A stretch of DNA of 64,000 nucleotides from Paenibacillus sp. AN1007 (GTDB taxonomy: Bacteria > Bacillota > Bacilli > Paenibacillales > Paenibacillaceae), in the NCBI RefSeq assembly GCF_040702995.1, contig NZ_CP159992.1, positions 1,203,501-1,267,500 on the forward strand. The letters are read 5' to 3'. Positions 56,730-64,000 of the stretch are shown piece by piece; position 1 is the stretch's first letter, and the number at the start of each line of letters is the position of its first letter. A model generated the notes under the pieces. That model was not told where the DNA came from. It searched no databases and worked only from the letters and a program-made list of their open reading frames with translations. The position numbers were made by a program, and so were the translations under genes.

Positions 56730-57914
56730 ATGCGTATCTTGCATACGGGGGACTGGCATCTAGGGAAAACGCTGGAGGGACGAAGCAGGCTTCGTGAACA
56801 GGAGGACTTCGTTGATGAACTTGTTAAACTAGCTGATGATCAGCAGGCCGATGCTGTATTAATGGCCGGAGATGTATATGATTCGGTGAATCCGCCTGCT
56901 TCAGCAGAGCAGCTGTTTTATGAGGCAGCGGCACGTTTGACGGAACACGGCAGGCCGCTGGTTGTCATTGCAGGCAACCACGATCAGCCCGAGCGGGTGG
57001 CTTCGGTGACACCGCTGGTAAACAGACAGGGGATTACGCTGGTAGGTACACCCGTGTCCGAAGCTGTGACCATCCATGCACGGCGAACCGGGGAGACAGC
57101 ACATATTGCGGCTCTGCCATACCCGTCGGAAGCGAGATTAAACGAGCTGTTGACTAGCGATGGGGATGAGAATGTACTTCGTCAAGCTTACAGCCGCAGA
57201 GTGGGAATGTTAATGCAGCGTTTGGCTGCTTCCTTTCGTCCGGATACAGTGAATCTCGCCATGAGTCATATTTATGTATTAGGCGGGGTAGAAAGTGATT
57301 CTGAACGGCCTATCCAGGTTGGCGGAGCCTACACGGTAGATCCTTCTTCTCTGAATACAGGAGCACAGTATACTGCCTTGGGACATCTTCACCGGGCACA
57401 AGCCGTCAAAGGGGAAGGTGTCATCCGATACAGTGGTTCTCCGCTGGCTTACAGCTTCTCGGAGGCGGGACAAAGTAAATCAATCACGATGGTGGATCTT
57501 GCACCAGGCGGAGCTGCACAGATAGAAGAAGTGCTGTTAACCTCCGGTAATCCACTCGTGCGTTGGAAGGCGAGAGGGGGGCTGGCCGAAGTATACCGCT
57601 GGCTGGATGAAGGACGTGATCCCCAGGCTTACATCGATATGGAAGTCTGGCTGGAGGATGCCATGTCTCTCAAGGAAATTCAGCAGCTGCGAAAAGCCCA
57701 TGAAGGTATCATTCATATCCGTCCGATCTATCCGGAGATGGAGGCGGCAGGTCTTATGGAACAGCGCTCGGAGCTGCCTGTGCATGAACTTTTTCGCAAG
57801 TTTTATCAGCGTCAGACCGGTGGAGCGCAGCCCGAAGACAGCCTTGTACAGCTTTTCTTGGAGCTAGTCGATGAGGACGAGCCGGGTGTGCGCGAGGAGG
57901 TCGAAAGCAGATGA
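56730..57914 (+). CDS. sbcD: Exonuclease subunit SbcD (Mre11 family)
   Basis: 394 residues from the ATG at 56730 after GAGAGGTGGA. Phosphoesterase motifs are in order: LHTGDWHLGKTLEG, VLMAGDVYDS, VIAGNHDQPERV, AMSHIYV and ALGHLHRAQ. The C-terminal cap domain is present. With SbcC it cuts hairpins and blocked DNA ends. Overlaps sbcC by ATGA. Confidence 0.97.
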   Translation: MRILHTGDWHLGKTLEGRSRLREQEDFVDELVKLADDQQADAVLMAGDVYDSVNPPASAEQLFYEAAARLTEHGRPLVVIAGNHDQPERVASVTPLVNRQGITLVGTPVSEAVTIHARRTGETAHIAALPYPSEARLNELLTSDGDENVLRQAYSRRVGMLMQRLAASFRPDTVNLAMSHIYVLGGVESDSERPIQVGGAYTVDPSSLNTGAQYTALGHLHRAQAVKGEGVIRYSGSPLAYSFSEAGQSKSITMVDLAPGGAAQIEEVLLTSGNPLVRWKARGGLAEVYRWLDEGRDPQAYIDMEVWLEDAMSLKEIQQLRKAHEGIIHIRPIYPEMEAAGLMEQRSELPVHELFRKFYQRQTGGAQPEDSLVQLFLELVDEDEPGVREEVESR

Positions 57915-60900
57915 AGCCGATTTTACTTAAAGTCGCAGGACTGCAGAGTTACCGCGAGATGCAGGAGATTGATTTCACGGTCCTGACGGAGACTGGACTG
58001 TTTGGTATATTCGGGCCGACGGGAAGCGGAAAGTCATCCCTGCTGGATGCAATTACGCTTGCCATGTACGGCAAGGTGGAGCGAGCTGTAAACGGCACGC
58101 AGGGCATTATGAATCATGCCGAGGATTCACTCTCGGTTGCTTTTACATTTGAACTTGCTTCGGCAGAGGCCACCCGCAGATTCCGGGTTGAACGGCGCTT
58201 CAAGCGTAACAATGAAGTGTCGGTCAGCAATACAGTCAGCAAGTTTATCGAGACGGTGGATGGGGAAGAACATGTACTTGCGGACAAGCTGGCCGAAGTG
58301 AATCGGTGTGTTGAAGATGTGATTGGTCTGAAAATGGATGATTTTACAAGAGCGGTTGTGCTGCCGCAAGGGAAATTTGCCGAGTTTCTTTCGCTAAAAG
58401 GGAGCGAACGCAGGCAGATGCTGCAGCGGCTCTTCCATCTGGAAAAGTACGGAGATCAGCTTGCGATCAAATTAAGCCGGCGAGTTAAGGATAATGATGT
58501 GGCTCATCAATCCCTTGCTGCCGAGCAACAGGGACTGGGCAGCGCCAGTAAAGAAACGCTTGAAGAAACGAAACGGCTGCTTCAATCTGCAGTTCAGCAT
58601 GCCGAAGCTTCTCGGAAAGTGCTGGATACAGCGGCGAGGGAAGCTGAACAATTAGGCAGAATTCGTGATTTGAGTCAGGAAAAACAAACGCGTATGGAAG
58701 AGCAGCAGAAGCTCCATTCGAAGACGATGCAGGTTGAGGCGGATGAAGAGCGCTTGAAGCTGTCGGGAGCAGCTGAAGCGATGATGCCTGTGCTTCAAAC
58801 CTTGCGTGACGCTTCATCAGTCCGGAAGCAGCGGCAGATGGAGGCAGAAACGGCAGGGAAGCAGGCGGCAGAGCATGAACGTTTGGCTGCTCAGGAAGCC
58901 GAAAAGGCGGAAGAAGCCCGAAAACAGCTGACGGCAGAAGAACCGAAACTGCTGCTGCGTCTGGATCAGCTAGAACAAGCCAAGGAGCTGCAGCGGGAAC
59001 GCGATAGTTTACAGGCGGATTGTTCACGCCTTGCACAGCTAATCGAGAAAGGACAGGCGGAACAGACAACGGCGCGGCAGCAGCTGGATAAAGAGCGGGA
59101 GCTTCAACTGCGTGGACGTAAACGGCGTGAGGAATTACAGGAGAGTCTCAAACCGAACGAAGTGAAGTCGGATGAACGCAGACAGCTGCAGGCTGCACTT
59201 GAACTGAAGCATCGGATCGATACGGCTTCTGAGCAGGTGAAGCAGCATAAAGCGGATGTGCAGACCTATCAGCAGTCTGCAGAACAAGGTGCCGCAAAGC
59301 TGGAAGCGGCGGCTGCGGAGGAAAGACGCCTGACCGAACAGCGTCAGCTGTTGGTGGAACAGGCGGCGGCGGGTTTAGAGGCCCTGCTTGCCTGTGAGCG
59401 GGATGTAAATCGTGAACAGCGCTTGCTGGCCCAGGCGGAGGAACAGCTGCGCGGCGCGATGCGTGAGCAGGAGCTGCACCGGCTGTCCACCGCCCTGCGC
59501 GCCGAGCTTCGCGACGGCGAGCCGTGCCCGGTGTGCGGCTCCGCACACCACCCGCTCCCGGCTGCACCGCCGGGAGAAGGTCCGCACGCAGACGATGCGG
59601 ACCTCGAACTGCTGCGCAGCCTGCACGCGGAGCTGCAGGAGCTGCGCTTTGGGCTGCGCCAGCAGCTGCACGAACGCCGCAGCCTGCTGACGCAGCTCGG
59701 CGCCGCGGCCGGCAATGCCCCGGCCGCAGCCGAGGCCGCGCCTGCGGCAGCAGCGCCCGAGCCTGCCGAGTTGCCCGAGGACGGGCAATCTCCGGCGGAC
59801 TGGGCAGCGCGTGCCGCTGCGCTGCGCGAAGCCGCGCAGGCGCTGGCTGGCGAAGCCGCGCCGCTGCAGGGCAAAGCCGCAGCGCTGCAGCAGGCGGCTT
59901 CGAGTGCGCAGCAGTGCCGTGTGGAAGCGGCGGCCGCACAGGAGGCCGGCCGTGCCGGGCTCGCTCAGGCGGAGCGCAAGCTGGCCGAGAGCGAAGCCGC
60001 TGCGGCAGCGCTGCAGAGCCGCTGGGCCGCGGAACTGCCTGACATCGCACAGGAACAGGCCGCCGGCCTCTATCAAGCGATGCAGGAGCGCGATGCACGC
60101 GCGGAAGACATCCAGGAACGTCTGGGCAAAAGCGTGACGTTCCTGGAGGAGAAAGAGCAGCTTGTCCAGACACTGCAGCAGAAGCTGGTGGATTTAGACA
60201 AGCAGCTGATTCAGTGGCAGACCGAATGGCAGGGAGGCAGCAGGCAGCTTGCCGAGAAAGAAGAACGTCTGCGTCAGTGGGTCGGTGAGCAGCGTGTAGA
60301 GGATCTGATTCGCGGTACACAGAAACGCCTGGAGGAACTTCGCAGCGCGGCCGAAGAATCTGCACAGCGCTTCAAACAAAGGGACGCGCAGAAGCAGGAA
60401 TCCGTGAAGCGTGACGTTATGGCGCAGCAGGCTGCCTCTTCTGCGCTGGAGCATTTGGAACTGGCACAGAAGCGCTGGCAGCAGCTGCTGGAACAGTCTC
60501 CGTTTGAAACGGATGATGCTGTGATGCAGGCGGCAATAGCTGCAGAAGATGCGGAACGCCTGAGAATTGCAATTCAGCAGCACCGCGAACGTGAGCGTGA
60601 ACTCGCTTCTCAACTGCGTGAGCTGGAGCAGAAATTGGGTGGTGCATCTGTTACCGAGGAAGATTGGACAGCCTGTACGGAACGGTTGAAACAGGCCAGA
60701 ATCGAGGATGAGACAGCGCTGCAGGCGAAGGCACGTGCTGAACGGGATCTGGAGGATGTGCAGCAGCGCCATGTTCGCTGGACGGAACTGGAGACGAAAC
60801 GGCTGGAGGTCAGCCATCAAGGGGAGCTTCTTGGCAAACTGCAGTCTGCTTTCCGGGGAAATGCATTTGTCGAGTACATTGCCGAAGAACAGCTGATGCA

Positions 60901-61330
60901 GGTGAGCCATGCAGCTTCTCAGCGTTTGCGTTTTCTGACCAAGCAGCGGTACTCGCTTGAGGTGGATTCAGGTGGCGGTTTTGTTATCTGTGACGATGCT
61001 AACGGGGGAGTGAAACGTCCGGTGTCGACTCTTTCAGGGGGAGAGACCTTCTTGACCTCATTGTCGCTGGCCTTGGCGTTATCAGCCCAGATTCAACTGC
61101 GCGGGCAGTATCCGCTGCAATTTTTCTTCCTGGATGAAGGATTCGGCACATTGGACCCTGAACTGCTGGATACGGTCATTACATCGCTGGAAAAACTGCA
61201 TGACGACCGGTTGGCTGTAGGGATTATCAGTCACGTCCCTGAACTGCGTGCACGTTTGCCGCGCAAACTGGTTGTAATTCCGGCAGGAGATGCCGGTGCA
61301 GGCTCTAAAGTTGTTCTGGAAAGTTTGTAA
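57911..61330 (+). CDS. sbcC: Exonuclease subunit SbcC (Rad50-like ATPase)
   Basis: 1139 residues. Walker A FGPTGSGKSSLLDAITLAMYG at the start; ABC signature STLSGGETFLTSLSLALALS and Walker B FFFLDEGFGTLD at the end. Two long coiled-coil arms flank the zinc hook Cys539-Pro-Val-Cys542 (EPCPVCGSAHHP). The stretch just after the hook (about residues 595-720) is almost pure Ala/Glu/Gln and is encoded by markedly GC-richer DNA (59430-60080) than its surroundings. Confidence 0.97.
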   Translation: MKPILLKVAGLQSYREMQEIDFTVLTETGLFGIFGPTGSGKSSLLDAITLAMYGKVERAVNGTQGIMNHAEDSLSVAFTFELASAEATRRFRVERRFKRNNEVSVSNTVSKFIETVDGEEHVLADKLAEVNRCVEDVIGLKMDDFTRAVVLPQGKFAEFLSLKGSERRQMLQRLFHLEKYGDQLAIKLSRRVKDNDVAHQSLAAEQQGLGSASKETLEETKRLLQSAVQHAEASRKVLDTAAREAEQLGRIRDLSQEKQTRMEEQQKLHSKTMQVEADEERLKLSGAAEAMMPVLQTLRDASSVRKQRQMEAETAGKQAAEHERLAAQEAEKAEEARKQLTAEEPKLLLRLDQLEQAKELQRERDSLQADCSRLAQLIEKGQAEQTTARQQLDKERELQLRGRKRREELQESLKPNEVKSDERRQLQAALELKHRIDTASEQVKQHKADVQTYQQSAEQGAAKLEAAAAEERRLTEQRQLLVEQAAAGLEALLACERDVNREQRLLAQAEEQLRGAMREQELHRLSTALRAELRDGEPCPVCGSAHHPLPAAPPGEGPHADDADLELLRSLHAELQELRFGLRQQLHERRSLLTQLGAAAGNAPAAAEAAPAAAAPEPAELPEDGQSPADWAARAAALREAAQALAGEAAPLQGKAAALQQAASSAQQCRVEAAAAQEAGRAGLAQAERKLAESEAAAAALQSRWAAELPDIAQEQAAGLYQAMQERDARAEDIQERLGKSVTFLEEKEQLVQTLQQKLVDLDKQLIQWQTEWQGGSRQLAEKEERLRQWVGEQRVEDLIRGTQKRLEELRSAAEESAQRFKQRDAQKQESVKRDVMAQQAASSALEHLELAQKRWQQLLEQSPFETDDAVMQAAIAAEDAERLRIAIQQHRERERELASQLRELEQKLGGASVTEEDWTACTERLKQARIEDETALQAKARAERDLEDVQQRHVRWTELETKRLEVSHQGELLGKLQSAFRGNAFVEYIAEEQLMQVSHAASQRLRFLTKQRYSLEVDSGGGFVICDDANGGVKRPVSTLSGGETFLTSLSLALALSAQIQLRGQYPLQFFFLDEGFGTLDPELLDTVITSLEKLHDDRLAVGIISHVPELRARLPRKLVVIPAGDAGAGSKVVLESL

Positions 61331-61464
61331 GTACTGGAAGGTTGAAAATGATCGTTTTGTAAAAATATTTCTTTTTTTGATGCTCATATGATAACGAGTG
61401 AGTTTCATCACAGATACAGGTTCAACACGCTGTTATACTACAGTTAAGCCGACAAACTTGTTTT

Positions 61465-61592
61465 AAGCCCCCCGTCGGACATCTGTTCAGGAAGCTTCCT
61501 GTATGGATGTCCGCGCAGCGGACTTCTATAGGAAGCCGCTCACGAGGGGCTTCTTTTTATTGAGCGCTCTTAAGCGCGTTTCGTTTTTTTTA
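61465..61592 (+). promoter_or_regulatory. Two-state structured RNA with tandem terminator-like ends
   Basis: AAGCCCC (61465-61471) pairs with GGGGCTT (61546-61552) and is followed by CTTTTTAT. Inside, CGGACATC (61476-61483) pairs with GATGTCCG (61506-61513), enclosing palindrome AGGAAGCTTCCT. Alternatively GTCCGC-GCA-GCGGAC (61509-61523) forms inside GCTTCCT (61494-61500)/AGGAAGC (61530-61536). The two folds exclude each other. A second hairpin GCGCT-CTTA-AGCGC (61564-61577) ends in T8. It looks like an attenuator after sbcC and before the small gene; the ligand, if any, is unknown. Confidence 0.55.
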
Positions 61593-61661
61593 TATCCTCC
61601 GCTGCTTGATCTGGAATCTAACTTCTCTGAATTAGTGTCAATCCGCCCAGATCTGAATACG

Positions 61662-62045
61662 ATGAAGGGTGAAGAAGAGCTGAACTGGGAGGCGATCGGC
61701 GTGGATAAAACAGCCGCAAAGAAACTGTGCAAGGATCACATTCATCGTTATGTATGTATTCAGATGAATGATGGTTCCTATTATGACGGCATTGTTGAAA
61801 ATGTAGATGATGAGATGATTTATTTGGCGGTACCTGTTGGAAATGAAGTCATGGCAGGTCATGCCAATATGGGCCCGAATATGATGCCTGTCGCTCATTA
61901 CCCGGCAGCGCATGCCCGCGGATTTTATCCGGGCTACGGCTACCCTGCTCCTTATCCGTATTACGGATATGGGCGCAGGCGCTTTAACAGGCTGGTGCTG
62001 CCGTTATTTGCACTGACTGCACTAACTTTACTGCCTTATTATTAA
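61662..62045 (+). CDS. Small Tyr/Gly-rich protein with Sm-like N-terminal part
   Basis: 127 residues if started at the ATG at 61662. The ribosome site is poor, and the frame is open back to an ATG at 61503, with a GTG at 61635 also possible. The N-terminal part has DHIHRYVCIQMNDGSYYDG and VENVDDEMIYLAV, suggesting a small beta barrel. The end is Pro/Tyr/Gly-rich (YPGYGYPAPYPYYGYG), followed by RRRFNRLVLPLFALTALTLL, a short hydrophobic end. Similar tails occur in small Bacillales surface or spore proteins, but function is unknown. Confidence 0.65.
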   Translation: MKGEEELNWEAIGVDKTAAKKLCKDHIHRYVCIQMNDGSYYDGIVENVDDEMIYLAVPVGNEVMAGHANMGPNMMPVAHYPAAHARGFYPGYGYPAPYPYYGYGRRRFNRLVLPLFALTALTLLPYY

Positions 62046-62100
62046 TCATAATGTAAGGCCGCATCAGACCAGCACTGATTCAAACCAAAATTCAAACAGG

Positions 62101-62146
62101 TCATACCCGGGCAGTGGAATACACTGCTTTAGGGTGTGGTTTTTTA
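62101..62146 (+). terminator. Terminator before the HIT gene
   Basis: CATACCC (62102-62108) pairs with GGGTGTG (62132-62138; G-T allowed), enclosing a perfect GCAGTG-GAATA-CACTGC hairpin, followed by T6. Confidence 0.85.
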
Positions 62147-62317
62147 TTTAAAAACGACTTCCGCCTAAACGCGTTCCTGGTTCGTATAACATCAATTCAA
62201 TATGGTTAACCGTCATTCGAAATAGACATGTCCGATCAGCATTGGACGTACGTTTTTACTTTTAGTATGATATAGGAGTATACATAATTTGAACTCAAAG
62301 GAAGGAGGGATTGTACG

Positions 62318-62677
62318 ATGGACTGCTTATTTTGCAAAATTGTAGAGGGCACCATTCCCTCCAACAAAGTACTGGAGAACGATCATGTTATCGTTTTTCA
62401 TGATATTCACCCTGCGGCACCGACACATGTGTTGATCATTCCAAAGAAACATATATCTTCCATGAATGAAATTACTACGGAAGACCTACCTCTCATCGGA
62501 GAAATTCATGCGGCTGCACTGGAAGCGGCCAAGCGGCTTGGTGTACAGGAATTGGGATACCGCCTTATCAACAACTGCGGCCGAGACGGTGAGCAGACGG
62601 TGCACCATTTGCACTACCATTTACTGGGTGGAACTAGACTGGGTGCACTCACAAGTTTGTCTGATTCGCACCGATAA
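62318..62677 (+). CDS. HIT family (Hint-like) nucleotide hydrolase
   Basis: 119 residues behind AAGGAAGGAGGG. The histidine triad HLHYH (His97, His99, His101) sits in TVHHLHYHLLGG. N-terminal CLFCKIV supplies the CxxC of the zinc-binding subset. Family members hydrolyse adenosine phosphoramidates and related compounds. The C-terminus TRLGALTSLSDSHR differs from the usual GWPPG-like ending but is in frame, so it is a variant rather than a frameshift. Confidence 0.94.
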   Translation: MDCLFCKIVEGTIPSNKVLENDHVIVFHDIHPAAPTHVLIIPKKHISSMNEITTEDLPLIGEIHAAALEAAKRLGVQELGYRLINNCGRDGEQTVHHLHYHLLGGTRLGALTSLSDSHR

Positions 62678-62768
62678 AACTGCAGTCTGACGTCACTCAA
62701 GTCGAAAAATCATTTTTAGACTTGTAAAACAGATGCAACTCAGCTAATATTAAGGGATCACGTTAAGG

Positions 62769-62798
62769 TTGACACTTTTATTGCCTTTCGCCTATAAT
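62769..62798 (+). promoter_or_regulatory. SigA-type promoter of rpsU-yqeY
   Basis: TTGACA (62769-62774), an 18-base spacer and a perfect TATAAT (62793-62798), about 60 bases before the rpsU start. Confidence 0.75.
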
Positions 62799-62857
62799 GA
62801 AAGATGATGAACCGTGTTATTGCTCTTGGACGGTCTGGTCGGAGGGAGGGAAAACTG

Positions 62858-63031
62858 GTGTCTGAAACTAAAGTTCGCAAAAACGAGACTATTGATGCTG
62901 CACTTCGTCGCTTTAAACGTTCCATCGCTAAAGATGGCGTATTGGCTGAGGTGAAGAAACGTAAGCATTATGAGAAGCCAAGCGTAAAGCGCAAGAAAAA
63001 GTCCGAGGCTGCTCGTAAGAGAAAGTTTTAG
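62858..63031 (+). CDS. rpsU: 30S ribosomal protein S21
   Basis: 57 residues from a GTG at 62858, seven bases after GGAGGGAGGG; the longer frame from 62804 crosses the leader. Sequence [20 protein letters not shown] and the Lys/Arg-rich end [12 protein letters not shown] are typical of S21, which helps 30S subunits bind mRNA starts. Followed by yqeY after 15 bases. Confidence 0.97.
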   Translation: MSETKVRKNETIDAALRRFKRSIAKDGVLAEVKKRKHYEKPSVKRKKKSEAARKRKF

Positions 63032-63046
63032 GAGGATTTTAACTAC

Positions 63047-63490
63047 ATGAATCTTAGCGAACGATTGAACGAAGATATGAAGCAAGCGATGAAGAGTAAG
63101 GACAAGTTCAGACTCTCCACCATTCGGTTGATTCGTTCGACGATCAAGAATCTTGAAATAGATTTGAAAAGAGATTTGGATGACAACGAAGTGCTTGATA
63201 TCCTGAGTCGTGAAATCAAACAGCGCAAAGATGCCCTCCAAGAATTTGGCAAAGCAGGTCGCGAAGAACTCGCGGCAAATGCCGAAGCGGAAATTGAAAT
63301 ACTTATCCAGTATCTTCCTGAACAGCTTACCGAAGAAGAAATTAAAGTTATTGTACAGCAGACCATCCAGGAAACCGGTGCTTCTTCGAAAGCCGATATG
63401 GGGAAAGTGATGGCGGCCCTTATGCCGAAAGTTAAAGGCAAAGCGGACGGCAAACTGGTTAATCAAGCAGTTCAACAATTTCTGCAATAA
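63047..63490 (+). CDS. yqeY: GatB/YqeY domain protein
   Basis: 147 residues behind TAGGAGGA. It starts MNLSERLNEDMKQAMKSKDK and carries the YqeY signature TIRLIRSTIKN, with the C-terminal tail-like domain GKVMAALMPKVKGKADGKLV also found at the end of GatB. It may influence amidotransferase or tRNA-related steps; its role is unproven. rpsU-yqeY-yqeZ order is as in B. subtilis. Confidence 0.95.
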   Translation: MNLSERLNEDMKQAMKSKDKFRLSTIRLIRSTIKNLEIDLKRDLDDNEVLDILSREIKQRKDALQEFGKAGREELAANAEAEIEILIQYLPEQLTEEEIKVIVQQTIQETGASSKADMGKVMAALMPKVKGKADGKLVNQAVQQFLQ

Positions 63491-63503
63491 AGCAAATTCA
63501 ATA

Positions 63504-63534
63504 AACACCTCCTGACTTGTCAGGAGGTGTTTTT
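63504..63534 (+). terminator. Terminator after yqeY
   Basis: AACACCTCCTGA (63504-63515) pairs perfectly with TCAGGAGGTGTT (63520-63531), loop CTTG, then T residues. Confidence 0.92.
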
Positions 63535-63746
63535 CTATCCAGGATTTCGCGTGGAGAAGCTGCCGAGAGAACAGAATCAGTCCTTTAACAGTCTATCGTG
63601 ATAAGTCGTCCACAATCATTTTATGAAGTGTACGTGTGTCTTTTCACTGAATATACACAAAAATATATAAAATATGGGTTTAAAACATGATTTTGGATAT
63701 GTATTTCTTGCATTTGCGGCAGTATTCAAATATAATTTTAAGTTTT

Positions 63747-63772
63747 TGAAACGTAATGCTGCATTGTACGTA
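63747..63772 (+). promoter_or_regulatory. SigW-type ECF promoter upstream of the nfeD-like gene
   Basis: TGAAAC (63747-63752), exactly 16 bases, then CGTA (63769-63772) is an exact match to the B. subtilis SigW consensus. The B. subtilis yqeZ-yqfA-yqfB operon is a known SigW target, and the gene here is the yqeZ counterpart. Confidence 0.85.
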
Positions 63773-63824
63773 ATAAATACCATAAGCTGGACAGTATAAC
63801 ATTATTGGAAAAGGGGGGACTAAT

Positions 63825-64000
63825 GTGAAGGGAAAGCGCCGGAAGAAGCTTACGGGGTCCATACTGCTCTTAATGCTGCTGACGCTTTTGCTTCCTCTCT
63901 GGATTGGAATACCGTCAGCACATGCAGCTGAGAAAAGCGGAGCCGTATATGTAATTCCGGTTGATAAACCAATCGAGCAGGGGTTAGGCAAATTCATGGA
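63825..64000 (+). CDS. yqeZ: NfeD-like membrane serine protease (3' end outside window)
   Basis: The first 58 codons only, from a GTG at 63825 behind AAAAGGGGGG. A signal peptide or first helix (KLTGSILLLMLLTLLLPLW) ends in AHAAEK. It leads into VYVIPVDKPIEQGLGKF, which matches the start of the NfeD ClpP-class protease domain. In B. subtilis yqeZ lies directly after yqeY and is followed by the flotillin gene yqfA, acting in membrane-stress protection. The continuation cannot be seen here. Confidence 0.85.
   Translation, partial: MKGKRRKKLTGSILLLMLLTLLLPLWIGIPSAHAAEKSGAVYVIPVDKPIEQGLGKFM

Noticed and set aside
59148..60365. 405-codon minus-strand frame opposite sbcC
   Set aside because: Arg/Pro/Ala-rich shadow caused by the GC-rich patch; no ribosome site or recognisable domain.
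62318..62677. Possible frameshift at the end of the HIT gene
   Set aside because: The unusual C-terminus is in frame with an intact triad and normal length, so it is a sequence variant.

Overview
The window looks like chromosomal DNA of a Paenibacillus-type, spore-forming Bacillota (low-to-medium GC, strong GGAGG ribosome sites, GTG and TTG starts). Three things support this: sporulation genes (gpr, spoIIP), a T-box leader and a CIRCE element, and a gene order that follows the Bacillus subtilis yqeG-to-yqeV and rpsU-yqeY-yqeZ segments. No rRNA, tRNA, CRISPR array, prophage or intact insertion sequence was seen. Genus assignment is inference.

Layout. (1) 1-3.3 kb: the end of a DUF58 gene and a membrane transglutaminase. 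(2) 3.4-9.8 kb: the yqe ribosome-assembly and cofactor operon (yqeG, yqeH, aroE, yhbY, nadD, yqeK, rsfS, a cvfB-like gene, yqeM). (3) 9.9-13.8 kb: a kinase-like APH gene and leuS with a Leu T-box. (4) 13.8-19.1 kb: the late competence locus, comER divergent from comEA-comEB-comEC. (5) 19.2-22.2 kb: two small orphan genes and an ECF sigma/anti-sigma pair with its own ECF-type promoter. (6) 22.4-30.4 kb: holA, rpsT, gpr, spoIIP, yqxA, lepA, hemW. (7) 30.5-34.5 kb: accessory genes, namely a GNAT enzyme, a secreted Lys/Ala/His repeat protein behind a pseudoknot-like leader, and a two-component system. (8) 34.6-44.8 kb: hrcA-grpE-dnaK-dnaJ under CIRCE, a small stress-like cluster with yfhD, then prmA, an M50 protease, rsmE and mtaB. 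(9) 44.9-48.5 kb: a Nudix gene, a Na/Pi-type transporter, a block of tandem intergenic repeats and an rlmI-like methyltransferase. (10) 48.8-61.3 kb: the addB-addA-sbcD-sbcC double-strand-break repair operon behind a LexA-type box. (11) 61.4-64 kb: a two-state RNA structure, a small Tyr/Gly-rich protein gene, a HIT gene, rpsU-yqeY, and the start of an nfeD-like gene with a textbook SigW-type promoter.

The backbone joins ribosome maturation and translation factors (yqeH, yhbY, rsfS, lepA, rpsT, rpsU, prmA, rsmE, mtaB, leuS) with chaperones, DNA uptake, DNA repair and sporulation.

The least explained items are a dispersed and tandem hairpin repeat (28970-29132 and 46524-47023), a mutually exclusive hairpin system ending in T-runs (61465-61592), and a pseudoknotted leader (31166-31250) before the Lys/His-rich secreted protein. 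These are the best candidates for something undescribed. No multi-gene system of clearly new type was recognised.
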